The position numbers and the translations under genes were made by a program. The notes beneath the pieces were generated by a model. The model did no database searches. It was not told the origin of the DNA and worked only from the letters and a program-made list of their open reading frames with translations. This document shows positions 42,246 through 51,574 of a DNA stretch of 64,000 bases, piece after piece. Source of the stretch: Candidatus Poribacteria bacterium (GTDB taxonomy: Bacteria > Poribacteria > WGA-4E > WGA-3G). Positions within the stretch are counted from its first letter, which is position 1. Every line of letters begins with the position of its first letter. The stretch lies in the NCBI GenBank assembly GCA_958295815.1, contig OY282374.1, forward strand, positions 4,554,682 through 4,618,681, read 5' to 3'.

Positions 42246-42540
42246 AGGATCTGGTTTTCAGTTGTCGGTTTTTGTGGTGTACGGTGTTTTTTTTAGAACT
42301 AGGATTTGCTGGATTTTAGGATTTTTGGGATCGATGTAACCGACTTGTTGCAATGCGATAATACTAAACCTATTTGCCTTAATTGCGTCTAATCAGAATA
42401 GTTGTACCTTATAGAAATTATGAGCATCGCGTTTGTTGATCGCGCCTAGAAAAAAATTTATATAAAAAGTGAACTTTATTAACCCCATATCTGTCTAACC
42501 TGTTAAGTGTAGAACTATATTTAATAATTGGAGGCAGAAG

Positions 42541-43845
42541 ATGCGTATATTTGAGGGGTTCTCAGTTGGCGTTTCTGCGATTCGTAGCAACAAGATGCGC
42601 TCCTTGCTGACAATGCTGGGAATTATCATCGGTGTTGCCTCGGTACTTGCGATGATTGCGATTGGCGACGGCGCAAAGATGATTGTGCTACAAGATGCCC
42701 AGAAATTGGGCGGCGTGAACCAGTTTACGATGTACCGGAGCAGCCATAAGCGGGTGAACAACCGTTGGGTCCCGAACCGGAGTAACGAGTACTTTGAGTA
42801 CGAAGACGTATTAGCAATCGAGGCAGCGTGTCCATCTGTGAAGTTAGTTGTTCCTCGGATCCCCGAATGGCGTGGTGTCCTCGTCCAAGCGGCTGGCGGT
42901 GCAGAACACCGGACAGGCTATAACGGTGTAAATTCCTCGTTTGCCGAAGCGATGGATTGGAAGATTCAGCAAGGTCGTTTTATTTCAGACGAAGATATTG
43001 ATAACGAAGCCAAGGTTTGCGTGATTGGCTCTGACGTGGTTACTGCTCTGTTCGGGAATGCTTCACCTGTAGGAAAAGAAATTAAAATCGGCAAAGGTGC
43101 AGGCGGTCGCTTCGATCGGTATGGTAGGAAAGATCAGAAACGGATAACCGAACGTTTCGTTGTTGTCGGCACAATGGAGACCCGAGGACGAAGCCTGCGA
43201 TTCGGTTGGAATTTAGACGACATGATTTTCATGCCGCTGACAACGACTCAGGAACGCTTTACCGGAAACGATAGAATTGTTATGCTTTCCGTTCACGCGC
43301 ATACCGTCGAAGAGGTGCCACAAGCGATCGAAGAGGTAAAAACCGTCCTCCGAAAAACGCATAACGGTCAAGACGACTTCTTTTCAATCTGGGACATGCG
43401 AGAAGGCATGGCGCAGTTAGACAAGATTAGTAAAGTGATTAAAATCGCCTTAGGGAGTATTGCTGGGTTTTCGTTACTTGTGGGTGGCATCGGGATTATG
43501 AACATGATGCTCGTTGCTGTAACGGAGCGGACGCGCGAGATCGGTTTGCGGAAAGCAGTCGGAGCAAAACGTAGAGACATTCTGTTGCAGTTTTTAATAG
43601 AAGCGATCGCGATGTGCAGTGTAGGCGGTGTGATTGGTGTTTTAGTGGGTATGTTCGCTGGTGAAGGGATGGCGATGCTGGCTGTTAACATTGTCAAAAT
43701 TGTTCCTGAATGGCCCTCTGTTATCTCAACAGAGTGGATACTAATTTCGGTATCATTCTCAGCAATAATTGGTGTCTCCTTCGGACTGTATCCAGCGATA
43801 AAGGCATCAGCCCTTACCCCGATTGAAGCACTTCGCATCGATTAG
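42541..43845 (+). CDS. FtsX/MacB-type ABC permease, paralogue 4
   Basis: This 434-residue paralogue keeps the same framework (NKMRSLLTMLGIIIGVASVL, TERTREIGLRKAVGAKRRDI, final TPIEALRID). Its periplasmic domain shows its own substitutions (for example KMIVLQDAQKLGGVNQF). A TTGGAGGC site precedes the ATG. It is followed after 12 bp by the divergent fifth permease, and then by the adaptor gene, so 42541-47217 looks like one operon. No ATPase domain is present. Confidence 0.88.
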   Translation: MRIFEGFSVGVSAIRSNKMRSLLTMLGIIIGVASVLAMIAIGDGAKMIVLQDAQKLGGVNQFTMYRSSHKRVNNRWVPNRSNEYFEYEDVLAIEAACPSVKLVVPRIPEWRGVLVQAAGGAEHRTGYNGVNSSFAEAMDWKIQQGRFISDEDIDNEAKVCVIGSDVVTALFGNASPVGKEIKIGKGAGGRFDRYGRKDQKRITERFVVVGTMETRGRSLRFGWNLDDMIFMPLTTTQERFTGNDRIVMLSVHAHTVEEVPQAIEEVKTVLRKTHNGQDDFFSIWDMREGMAQLDKISKVIKIALGSIAGFSLLVGGIGIMNMMLVAVTERTREIGLRKAVGAKRRDILLQFLIEAIAMCSVGGVIGVLVGMFAGEGMAMLAVNIVKIVPEWPSVISTEWILISVSFSAIIGVSFGLYPAIKASALTPIEALRID

Positions 43846-43857
43846 GAGGAAGTCCAA

Positions 43858-45177
43858 ATGGATCTATTTGAATGTGTAATTTTAGGTATTTCGAGCCTGC
43901 GGCGGAATCCGCTCCGTTCTAGCCTGACCATCTTAGGGATCATTGTGGGTGTTGCCTCAGTTGTGAGTATGGTATCGGTCGGCGACGGTTCAAGTGCGAT
44001 GGTCCTGCGAGAGATTGAGCGGACGGGTGGCACGAAGATGATCGAAGTCTATAAGGATGATTGGGACAAACAGTCCGGCACCTTAAGCCGTGCTGCTGGT
44101 TCTGCCGTGCGTGGCAGAAGTCGATGGACAAGAAACCGCGCCGAAGACTTGGAAACCGAGGACGCTTATGAGATTCTCAAGAATGCCCGCGCCGTTGTGA
44201 ATGTCGTCGCTGAAGATGATATGCCGGGATGGACAGTGAACTACAACGGTCGTACAAAGGAATCACGTATTGTCGCGTCAAGTGCTGGGTACGATCGGTC
44301 GCATAACTGGTATCCGTCAAACGGTAGATTTTTCTCTGAGGAAGAGGTAGAAGCAGCGAGTAGTGTGGCTGTGATCGGTTCCAAAGTTGCGGAAGAGGTA
44401 TTTCTCGAAGAAGATCCGGTTGGGAAAGAGATTAAAGCCTCGCGTCAATCATCCCGGTGGAGAGGTAGAAGTGGCCTTTATGAGGTACGCCTCAAGGTCA
44501 TCGGTGTGATGGAAGAGAAAGGCGATGCGATGGACACTTCAGGTTGGGATGACCGGTTCATCATACCGATAACCACACTTCAACAACGTTTCAAAGGACG
44601 CGACGATGTTGAACGTATCCGTATCGAAGCAACGGATGTGAGCAAAATTCCGATAGCAATTGCGGACGCTAAACAGATATTAGGAAGACAGCACAATAAC
44701 ACGGGTGAAGAATACAACTACTGGACAGCTACCGAGGAATTGGCAACCGCGAATAAGGTCGGTTTAGTGATGAAAGCCTTGATGGGTGGGATCGCTGGCA
44801 TAGCCTTGATGGTTGCTGGCATCGGTGTCATGAATATTATGCTCGTCTCTGTCACCGACCGGACGAAAGAGATAGGCCTGCGGAAAGCTCTCGGTGCAAC
44901 GCGCGCAGATATTTTGACCCAATTCTTGATTGAGGCAGCGGTGCTGACGCTCTCCGGTGGTATTATCGGGGCAATCTTAGGTATCTTTATGGGACGCGGC
45001 ACTGCTGCGCTCATCTCTAGGTTTGTCTGGGAAGGGAGCAACTGGCCCTCAATCGTTTCATTCGGCACAATGGTAATTGCCTTAGTCGTCTCTGTGGCTA
45101 TCGGTGTTTTCTTCGGGTTATATCCGGCGAATAAAGCTGCGAAACTCACGCCTGTTGATGCACTTCGGGCGGATTAA
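43858..45177 (+). CDS. FtsX/MacB-type ABC permease, divergent paralogue 5
   Basis: At 439 residues this member is clearly more distant from the other four. The N-terminal helix region is RRNPLRSSLTILGIIVGVAS, the periplasmic domain is longer and basic, and the FtsX domain reads GIGVMNIMLVSVTDRTKEIG with a final TPVDALRAD. An AGGAGGA site lies before the ATG, 12 bp after the previous stop. A heterodimer of this protein with one of the four similar permeases would resemble LolC/LolE-type pairs (inference). Confidence 0.87.
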   Translation: MDLFECVILGISSLRRNPLRSSLTILGIIVGVASVVSMVSVGDGSSAMVLREIERTGGTKMIEVYKDDWDKQSGTLSRAAGSAVRGRSRWTRNRAEDLETEDAYEILKNARAVVNVVAEDDMPGWTVNYNGRTKESRIVASSAGYDRSHNWYPSNGRFFSEEEVEAASSVAVIGSKVAEEVFLEEDPVGKEIKASRQSSRWRGRSGLYEVRLKVIGVMEEKGDAMDTSGWDDRFIIPITTLQQRFKGRDDVERIRIEATDVSKIPIAIADAKQILGRQHNNTGEEYNYWTATEELATANKVGLVMKALMGGIAGIALMVAGIGVMNIMLVSVTDRTKEIGLRKALGATRADILTQFLIEAAVLTLSGGIIGAILGIFMGRGTAALISRFVWEGSNWPSIVSFGTMVIALVVSVAIGVFFGLYPANKAAKLTPVDALRAD

Positions 45178-45330
45178 TTGCTCGGATGTGCTATTTGAAA
45201 AGATTATGAACACACAGATGGGGTAGGTTGTTACACGGCTGCCTACCCCAATGCGAAGGTGCCTGTTTCTGGTAAAAGATTGCACCATTAGGCACCACTG
45301 AACATTCTCAAGCTCAAGGAGGAATTAGCC

Positions 45331-47217
45331 TTGAAAAATCTGATTATAGCTGTTGCCGTTATTTTGGTACTCGTCGTCGCAATCGGCTGGGTCGTACTGG
45401 GTCGCGGAGGAAACGGTGATGACCTTGCACTGGCTCAGAAAATTGAGGTCATCAAACGCGACGATTTCCAAATGCGTATCAGTGCAACCGGCAACTTAGA
45501 ACCACTCATTGACGTAGAGATCAAATCCAACGTGGAAGGCGAAATCATTAACCTCCTCGTTACAAATGGTCAGAGGGTTGAAAAAGACCAAATATTGATG
45601 GAACTTGATCCCGAACTTTACCAAGAAGGTAAAAAACAGGCGGAAGCAGATGTCGCGGCTGCTAACGCACAAGTCACGCAAGCACAATTAAACATTGAAC
45701 TCAAAGACGAACGGCTTGAAAGTCAACTGACGCAAGCTGACGCGGACTTGAAAATTGCACAAGCGAATCTTGAGACCGCCAAAGCCACCACTATAACACA
45801 AATCAGCCAAGCAGAGACGGATATTCAGACGACGAAGAACTCGCTTGACCAAGATAAGATCGCCTTGGAGCAAGCCAAAATCGCGCTCGAACAGGCGAAA
45901 ATTACACTGTCCGAGCAGGAAACATCATTAAAATCTGCCAAGATTTCGTTGGATAACGCGAAATCGGAACTCGATCGTAATACCGAACTCTTTGAAAAAG
46001 GATTAGTTTCCAAAAAAGCACTGGAAGACGCACAGGCACAGCACGCGAATGCCGAAGCGCAGAACGAAACTGCCCAAAGACGGGTCGAGTCCCAGGGACA
46101 GACCATTGTTTCCCAAGAGCGAACCATTAACATCCGCCAAAGTTCCATAGCAAACCGCGAGGCAACACTGGATTACCAGATGGTGAATCTCGACAACCTC
46201 AAAAGTATGCGCAATAAATCTGAGGAAGAGTCCCAACTTCGCGTTGACAATGCCAATACCCGGTTGCAGGAACTGATGCTCACTTACGATAACGAGAAAT
46301 CCTTGACGGTGCAATCGAAAGTCAGTGCTGAAGCCAATAAACTTCGTAGGGTAAGTAATCTGAAAAACGAAGCAGAACGACTTGAGTGGACGGTAATCAA
46401 GGCACCTATGGCGGGTATCGTCACACTCCTCGAACTCGAAGAGGGAGAGATTGTGACCTCTGGTCGCTCGGCATTCTCGCAAAGCCCACCGCTTATGACT
46501 ATCGTTGACCCCTCCAAAATGGTCGTGAAAACCTTCATTAACGAGGTTGATATGGAACGTCTAAAGATGGATCAGAGAGCGGAGATCGCTGTGGATGCCT
46601 TCCAAGATAAAAAATATGAGGGTAGGATCTACGAGATTTCACCGAGCGGTCAGGAACAAGACAATATCATCTCCTTTGAGGTGATGGTAGAGGTTCTTGG
46701 GTCTCCAGAAGAACTCCGTCCGGGTATGAGTGCAGATGTTGACATCATTACTTACGAAGAGAAGAATGTGTTGATCGCACCCATTGACGCAGTTATCACC
46801 GAAAAAGGCGCGTTGGTCAATGCACAGGTCGGCAATACATCGCCTTTCAAACCGAACCAGCCTATTGAGATGCAGACAATCAGCGAGAAAATCTTCAATG
46901 GTACGGTTGAAAGTGTGGGAAGTGGTAGCGTTACGATCCGTTTGGATGGTGCCCAGCGCGGTATTATGCCGGGTCCGGCGACTGTATCGCTCCTCGTCAA
47001 AGGAAAAAAGAAGGCTGATGGTGTTAATGCACAGGTAAACTTATTAAAAGGGAAGTCTGTCATGTTAGACGACGGGAGTTCCAAAGGCAAGAGAACGCCT
47101 ATTGAGACTGGAATGCAGAACGAGACACAAGTCATCATCAAAAGTGGTGTAACCGAAGGCGATCGGGTCGTTCTGCAAAAACGGACACCACCACCGGGTG
47201 GAGGATTCGGTAGATAA
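45331..47217 (+). CDS. Periplasmic adaptor (membrane fusion) protein, MacA/HlyD-like
   Basis: It starts with TTG, supported by an AAGGAGG site 8 bases upstream. An N-terminal membrane helix (LIIAVAVILVLVVAIGWVVLG) anchors it. A lipoyl-like half-motif follows (EIKSNVEGEIINLLVTNGQR), then a very long alpha-helical hairpin (about residues 100-340, rich in Q, A, E and K). The second lipoyl half is TVIKAPMAGIVTLLELEEGE, and beta-barrel and membrane-proximal domains follow. Total length of 628 residues exceeds typical MacA (about 370), mainly through the hairpin and an added C-terminal insert. The adaptor should link the FtsX-type permeases to an outer-membrane channel, which is not encoded in this window. 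Confidence 0.87.
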   Translation: MKNLIIAVAVILVLVVAIGWVVLGRGGNGDDLALAQKIEVIKRDDFQMRISATGNLEPLIDVEIKSNVEGEIINLLVTNGQRVEKDQILMELDPELYQEGKKQAEADVAAANAQVTQAQLNIELKDERLESQLTQADADLKIAQANLETAKATTITQISQAETDIQTTKNSLDQDKIALEQAKIALEQAKITLSEQETSLKSAKISLDNAKSELDRNTELFEKGLVSKKALEDAQAQHANAEAQNETAQRRVESQGQTIVSQERTINIRQSSIANREATLDYQMVNLDNLKSMRNKSEEESQLRVDNANTRLQELMLTYDNEKSLTVQSKVSAEANKLRRVSNLKNEAERLEWTVIKAPMAGIVTLLELEEGEIVTSGRSAFSQSPPLMTIVDPSKMVVKTFINEVDMERLKMDQRAEIAVDAFQDKKYEGRIYEISPSGQEQDNIISFEVMVEVLGSPEELRPGMSADVDIITYEEKNVLIAPIDAVITEKGALVNAQVGNTSPFKPNQPIEMQTISEKIFNGTVESVGSGSVTIRLDGAQRGIMPGPATVSLLVKGKKKADGVNAQVNLLKGKSVMLDDGSSKGKRTPIETGMQNETQVIIKSGVTEGDRVVLQKRTPPPGGGFGR

Positions 47218-47237
47218 TAGATAAAGAGAAGCGTTTG

Positions 47238-47263
47238 TTGCCTCGATCCGGAGATCGAGGCAA
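47238..47263. terminator. Bidirectional hairpin between convergent genes
   Basis: TTGCCTCGATC-CGGA-GATCGAGGCAA forms an 11-bp perfect stem with a 4-base loop between the ends of the adaptor gene (plus) and the metallohydrolase gene (minus). T-runs are weak on both sides. Confidence 0.6.
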
Positions 47264-47269
47264 TACTAT

Positions 47270-48073
47270 TTATGACAGCTGAATAACCTGACCATCATAG
47301 GCGAGATAGGCATCGTCCGGGAGTTCAATCTCCATCTCTTTGCACTGTTCGGGGAAATACCGATGATCCAGCCGATGCATGATATGTGTAAAATAGGTTT
47401 CCCTGGGTTTCAGTGCAGCACTAATTTCCAACGCTTCACCCACCGAGAGATGCGTCGGATGCCTCGGATTGAAACTGAGTGCATCAATCACTAATACCTC
47501 TATTCCGATCAGTAAGTCTTGCGATGCTTTCGGCAGTCGTTTGACATCCGGCAGATACCCGAAATCGTCGATCCGATAACCGTAAGTGGGGATGTTCCCG
47601 TGCTCAACTGGAATCGACATAATATCGAATCCATGCAACTCGAATCTTTCCTTCTCTTCAATCACATTCGGCAGTAGATGCCCAACACCGCCGCCTTGGA
47701 ATGTCTCCTTTGTAAACATATAATCGAAGTTGCGTTGTAAGATGTTCATTGTCTGTTCGGGACCGTAGATCGGCATATCCATCTGTTGCTTTCGGCACGG
47801 CATCACGATATCGTTCGTCCCGCTGACGTGGTCGGCGTGAGAGTGTGTGAAGATGACGGCATCTATCCAGTCAATGCGATTTCGGACGATCTGATCCATG
47901 AAATTGGGTCCGAGGTCGAATTGGAGGTGCTTTCCGTCTTTTTCGATATGGATTGATGAACGGGTCCGATAGTTTTTTGAACTAACGTCCCGTGCGTCTT
48001 CGCAGGTTTCGCAGTCGCATTTATACTCTGGAACACCTGTCGAGGTGCCTGAGCCTAAAATTGTAATCTTCAT
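47270..48073 (-). CDS. PhnP-like metallo-beta-lactamase-fold hydrolase
   Basis: This 267-residue protein has the HSHADH metal motif and further metal-binding histidines (PVEHGN, and a THIMHRLDH segment near the end). An N-terminal zinc-knuckle-like CDCETC motif is shared with PhnP-type phosphodiesterases. PhnP hydrolyses cyclic ribose phosphates in phosphonate breakdown, but many relatives act on other phosphodiesters, and no phosphonate genes are nearby. It is probably cytoplasmic. The ATG follows an A+T-rich leader that also occurs, in similar form, before the HAD gene at 54452. Confidence 0.85.
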   Translation of the reverse strand: MKITILGSGTSTGVPEYKCDCETCEDARDVSSKNYRTRSSIHIEKDGKHLQFDLGPNFMDQIVRNRIDWIDAVIFTHSHADHVSGTNDIVMPCRKQQMDMPIYGPEQTMNILQRNFDYMFTKETFQGGGVGHLLPNVIEEKERFELHGFDIMSIPVEHGNIPTYGYRIDDFGYLPDVKRLPKASQDLLIGIEVLVIDALSFNPRHPTHLSVGEALEISAALKPRETYFTHIMHRLDHRYFPEQCKEMEIELPDDAYLAYDGQVIQLS

Positions 48074-48140
48074 ATTTTTAACTATTAAATCTGGTCACCG
48101 TTCCACTTTTTTAACTATTAAATCTGGTCACCGTTCCACG
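48074..48140. repeat. Two direct repeats in the leader of the metallohydrolase gene
   Basis: A 32-bp unit with TTTTTAACTATTAAATC then TGGTCACCGTTCCAC occurs twice in tandem. The first copy touches the start codon of the minus-strand gene. A diverged single copy (TTAATTAATTAGTCTGGTTACC) touches the start codon of the HAD gene at 54452. Confidence 0.8.
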
Positions 48141-48214
48141 ATGTTTCACGGTGGTTTTCGGTTAAGTCTAACCCTTCTGGGTTATGAAAGATTTTTTAGC
48201 GATTCAATAAAACT

Positions 48215-48976
48215 ATGTCTAAACTTACGTCCCAAGAATGTCTTGTTCTGGCTGATGTCATTGGCGATACACCGATGACGGTTATCTCTGCGTCCCGCCT
48301 GAAACACGGAATGTGCGATGCTTACATTGCTGGCTCTCTACCTGACGTTGATGCGGTACTTGTTTTCGATGCGTACTGCACAGACGAACCGTGTGGTTTC
48401 GGCACGGATGCTGATGCCCTGTGGCAACTGTTGAAAGCCACTGACGGTTGGAGTTGTGTTAACGTGGACGCTTCCTGCGCAACATCCCTTGGTGCACTTA
48501 TTGAAGCGGACACCGGTACACCTATCCGCTATTACGGTGATGTCTGTCACGCCCTCTTAGAACCCATCCATCACTACTCAAACGAGGCAGTCCGACTCTT
48601 AACATTAGAGGATGTCTCGCGTCTTGCGAAAGCCCCAGCGGAAGTCCAAGGAAACGGTTACAAAACACACGAAGCCATGATAACGGACGGCATCGCTGCT
48701 GGTGCTATTGTGGACGGGAACCTCGTCGCTATCGCGCATACTTACGCAGAAACCGACCTACATGCCGACATTGGTGTCTCCACACTGGAAGCGTGGCGGA
48801 AAAAAGGGTTTTCCACCGCTGCGGCATCTCTTGTCGCTCAAGAGATTCAGGCAAAAGGCAAAGTGCCTGCCTGGAGTTGCGGTGAAGAGAATTACGCTTC
48901 GCTCCGTGTAGCAGAAAAACTCGGTTTCACCGAAGTCGGTCGGCGCACCTATGTTATCCCCACCTCATCAGAATAA
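48215..48976 (+). CDS. GNAT-family acetyltransferase
   Basis: The 253-residue protein has an N-terminal half of unclear type and a C-terminal GNAT fold. The acetyl-CoA region lies around DIGVSTLEAWRKKGFSTAAA, and the closing element is SLRVAEKLGFTEVGRR. The substrate is unknown. No ribosome-binding site is visible before the ATG. The stop codon TAA straddles the boundary of a MITE, its last base being the first base of the element, so the C-terminus may have been shortened by the insertion. Confidence 0.82.
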   Translation: MSKLTSQECLVLADVIGDTPMTVISASRLKHGMCDAYIAGSLPDVDAVLVFDAYCTDEPCGFGTDADALWQLLKATDGWSCVNVDASCATSLGALIEADTGTPIRYYGDVCHALLEPIHHYSNEAVRLLTLEDVSRLAKAPAEVQGNGYKTHEAMITDGIAAGAIVDGNLVAIAHTYAETDLHADIGVSTLEAWRKKGFSTAAASLVAQEIQAKGKVPAWSCGEENYASLRVAEKLGFTEVGRRTYVIPTSSE

Positions 48977-49137
48977 ACCAAGTTACCACTTTTTTTTAGA
49001 CATAGCACTCCGCTGGAGTGCAGGATTTGCATACACCATTTCTATAGACATATCACTCCGCTGGAGTGAGAAGATATGCTTTCTCCTTGAAAATTATCTG
49101 TTCAAATGTTTATGACTCGTTGGTAGCAATTTGGGTT
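48976..49137. mobile_element. MITE-like element, family 1, copy 3
   Basis: A 162-bp element beginning AACCAAGTTACC and ending GGTAGCAATTTGGGTT, with both CACTCCGCTGGAGTG palindromes. The flanks AGAATA (48970-48975) and AGGATA (49138-49143) differ at one base, as expected for an older target duplication. It lies between the GNAT and aminotransferase genes, which converge on it. Confidence 0.78.
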
Positions 49138-49152
49138 AGGATAAAGAACGGA

Positions 49153-50412
49153 CTACCCAAGAGCATCGTCCACTTTATTGATAGCGGCTGCCATCAGTCG
49201 CGCGTGCTCTTCTTGCGTATTGACGTTGAACCCGAACCGTAGCGCACGTCCAAGGATAGACAACGTCTGTGGACACATATCCCGCGAATATTCAACATCT
49301 CCTTTGTAGCGCGGATCTTTCCATGGATACCCTGACGCGTCTGGGGAATGTTTGAATAGGATTGAATCCCAATAGGTGTAGATATGGCGATCAGGGAAGC
49401 CTTCATTGTAAGCCGTGCCAGCGTTGAGTCCTTCTGCCTTGAGTGCCTCGGCGTATTTCTTGGCAAGTTCAACATCTCTCACGATAATCGCAGCACTAAT
49501 ACCGCACTCTCCGCTCGGATCATCTACATGTTGACGGATGTAGCCTTTTGGCGACTCGGCGAGTTCGGCGATGAATGCCTTTTTGAGTCGGCGTGTGTGC
49601 GATAAAATAGCCTCTAATTTGGAGAGTTGTACGCGTGCGATCGCCCCCAAAATTTCGCTGGTTCGGTAGCACTGTCGCGAAAAGGGTTTATTCTGCCATT
49701 CAGCATCGCTCATCCACATCGGCAGACCGGGTTCTGCAGCGAACGCTGCACGTTCATAGACATCGTAGTCGTCGCTAAATACGAGCCCACCTTCCCCACA
49801 AGAAATGATCTTGTAGTAGTTGAGACTCCATGCCCCTGCGTCGCCCCACGTGCCTGCGTATTTCCCTTTATACTGTCCACCGACGCATTGACAACAATCC
49901 TCAACAACCAAGAGATCGTGCTTCCGTGCGAGTTCGGTTATCGCCTCAAGTCGGGACGGCACACCTTGCATGTGTACCGGTAAAATGGCTTTGGTATGCG
50001 GTGTAATTTTACGTTCTACATCGGCGACATCCAAGCCGAGTGAATCGTCGATCTCTGCTATGACTGGAATTGCACCGACGCCAACAATGGCAGCGGCGGT
50101 TGCGATAAAGGTATAACCGGGTAAAATCACCTCATCTCCGGGTCCGATACCCAGCCCTGTGAGCGCGCAGATGATCGCCGAGGTACCTGAGTTCACCATC
50201 AAGGCGTGTTTGGTACCGAGATGTGCCGCTGCTTCCTTCTCAAAACTGGCTACATTTGAATCCTCAACGAACCGAAAGAGTTTCCCACTGCGCAGGACTT
50301 CGGTTACGGCGTTGATCTCTCGTTCATCTATGACGCTGGGACCATGCATTCCGCCGGGTATGGATTCTGCGATGACGGGTGTCCCGCCATCTATTGCTAA
50401 ACGTTCTGCCAT
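49153..50412 (-). CDS. DegT/DnrJ/EryC1/StrS-family aminotransferase
   Basis: The start is set at the ATG at 50412, where a GGAGGAGAA site lies just upstream; the longer open frame adds 54 implausible residues. The 419-residue protein is a fold-type I PLP enzyme. The PLP-binding lysine is in SLNYYKIISCGEGG, with MVNSGTSAI and VVEDCCQCVGGQY as other family motifs. Members transaminate keto-sugars (or act as dehydratases) in surface-polysaccharide or secondary metabolism. A link to the O-antigen ligase gene at 62244 is possible but distant. Confidence 0.88.
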   Translation of the reverse strand: MAERLAIDGGTPVIAESIPGGMHGPSVIDEREINAVTEVLRSGKLFRFVEDSNVASFEKEAAAHLGTKHALMVNSGTSAIICALTGLGIGPGDEVILPGYTFIATAAAIVGVGAIPVIAEIDDSLGLDVADVERKITPHTKAILPVHMQGVPSRLEAITELARKHDLLVVEDCCQCVGGQYKGKYAGTWGDAGAWSLNYYKIISCGEGGLVFSDDYDVYERAAFAAEPGLPMWMSDAEWQNKPFSRQCYRTSEILGAIARVQLSKLEAILSHTRRLKKAFIAELAESPKGYIRQHVDDPSGECGISAAIIVRDVELAKKYAEALKAEGLNAGTAYNEGFPDRHIYTYWDSILFKHSPDASGYPWKDPRYKGDVEYSRDMCPQTLSILGRALRFGFNVNTQEEHARLMAAAINKVDDALG

Positions 50413-50533
50413 CTTTTCTCCTCCAGAAGTCTTCAGACATCGTTTGGAAGTCCATTTAGAAACGTGCGAATATGGCGGTACTCTATCAGATGCATGGCTT
50501 TTTGTCAATTTTGTTTTTTTGGAATGACCCTGA

Positions 50534-51481
50534 CTATCTACGCCACCACGCTTTTTTGCCCTGATACGATGCAAGGAGTTTTGAAATCTCTCTCGCCCGT
50601 TTGTTCAGACCTAATACCGTCTCACAGGCTTCAATCACCTTCTGTTTGGCACTCTCGTCTTGGGTCGTCTGATAGAGATGGTGGTAACTTTGCGCAACAG
50701 CGGTGTGATACACTTCAAGGTCTATGCCTTTCGGCTCTTCATCAGGAAGCTGCGAAAGTGTTTCAACTGCGGCTTCCCACGCTTCTGCCGCGGCATGACA
50801 GATAACCTGCTGGTAGCGCAGATGTTGTTGCGATGGATCGAGCCAAAGTGCTTGTTCATAACACGCTATCGCCTCGGCGTAAGCGGAATTTTCGACATGT
50901 AACCGGGCAAGTTCGATATAAAAGGCGGACAACCCGGTCTCTGCTATGGTGTAAAGCGATACACCGGTGTTGACAAGCCAGTCTTTCTCTAACAGGAAAT
51001 CGATTGCTGAGTTGCGTTCTTCTTCGGTAATCTGGATATCGGTGAGGAGATGCTTGGCAACGGCGGCGTTTGGGAAGATCTTGGTTCGACTTTTTAGCAA
51101 GGGATAGGCTTGGACGGGTTTCTCCATTGATATAAGTTTGATTCCAGTAGCGATACGGAAGAGGGATACGATCTGGTCGCTGTTCTTACGGGACATTTCA
51201 TCGGCAATTGTCTCTCGGTTCTCTGAAAAATGCTGGTTGAGTTCCTCGATTGCGTCTCGGATCTCTGTGTCGCTTGGGGAAAGTTGATGTGCTTTGGCTA
51301 AGAACCGTTGTGCTGTGAAGAGTTCTCGCCACGTCCGATAGATAGTGCCAAGCCGAAAGTTTGCGAGTGCGAGGGTTGCTGGTTCGTCGGTTGTGTTGAG
51401 GATGCTGTCGTAAGCCTGGATGGCTTCGTTCAGGTTGCCTTGGGTTTCTAATGCTTGTGCGTCGGTGATTGCGTTTGACAT
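50534..51481 (-). CDS. TPR-repeat protein
   Basis: The 315-residue protein is built of helical pairs with TPR signatures, clearest in LNEAIQAYDSILNTTDEP and AYAEAIACYEQALWLDPS. No signal peptide or membrane helix is present, so it is probably a cytoplasmic scaffold. No enzyme domain is attached. It lies between the aminotransferase and phospholipid genes on the same strand, with gaps of about 100 bp, and could be co-transcribed with them. Confidence 0.78.
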   Translation of the reverse strand: MSNAITDAQALETQGNLNEAIQAYDSILNTTDEPATLALANFRLGTIYRTWRELFTAQRFLAKAHQLSPSDTEIRDAIEELNQHFSENRETIADEMSRKNSDQIVSLFRIATGIKLISMEKPVQAYPLLKSRTKIFPNAAVAKHLLTDIQITEEERNSAIDFLLEKDWLVNTGVSLYTIAETGLSAFYIELARLHVENSAYAEAIACYEQALWLDPSQQHLRYQQVICHAAAEAWEAAVETLSQLPDEEPKGIDLEVYHTAVAQSYHHLYQTTQDESAKQKVIEACETVLGLNKRAREISKLLASYQGKKAWWRR

Positions 51482-51574
51482 AGAGGGTGTGGTTTCCTTA
51501 TTCGGCTCTTAGGAACAGGTTTTATTGCGTCTTGATTGGTTCATTGATAAGTGTTGACTGCTATTTTAAGTATT

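Noticed and set aside
44718..45149. Minus-strand 143-residue frame opposite permease 5
   Set aside because: Similar antisense frames occur opposite every FtsX paralogue and reflect the codon use of the membrane helices.
47270..48073. Phosphonate degradation locus
   Set aside because: Only a PhnP-like fold is present; no phn C-P lyase genes are nearby, and many relatives act on other substrates.
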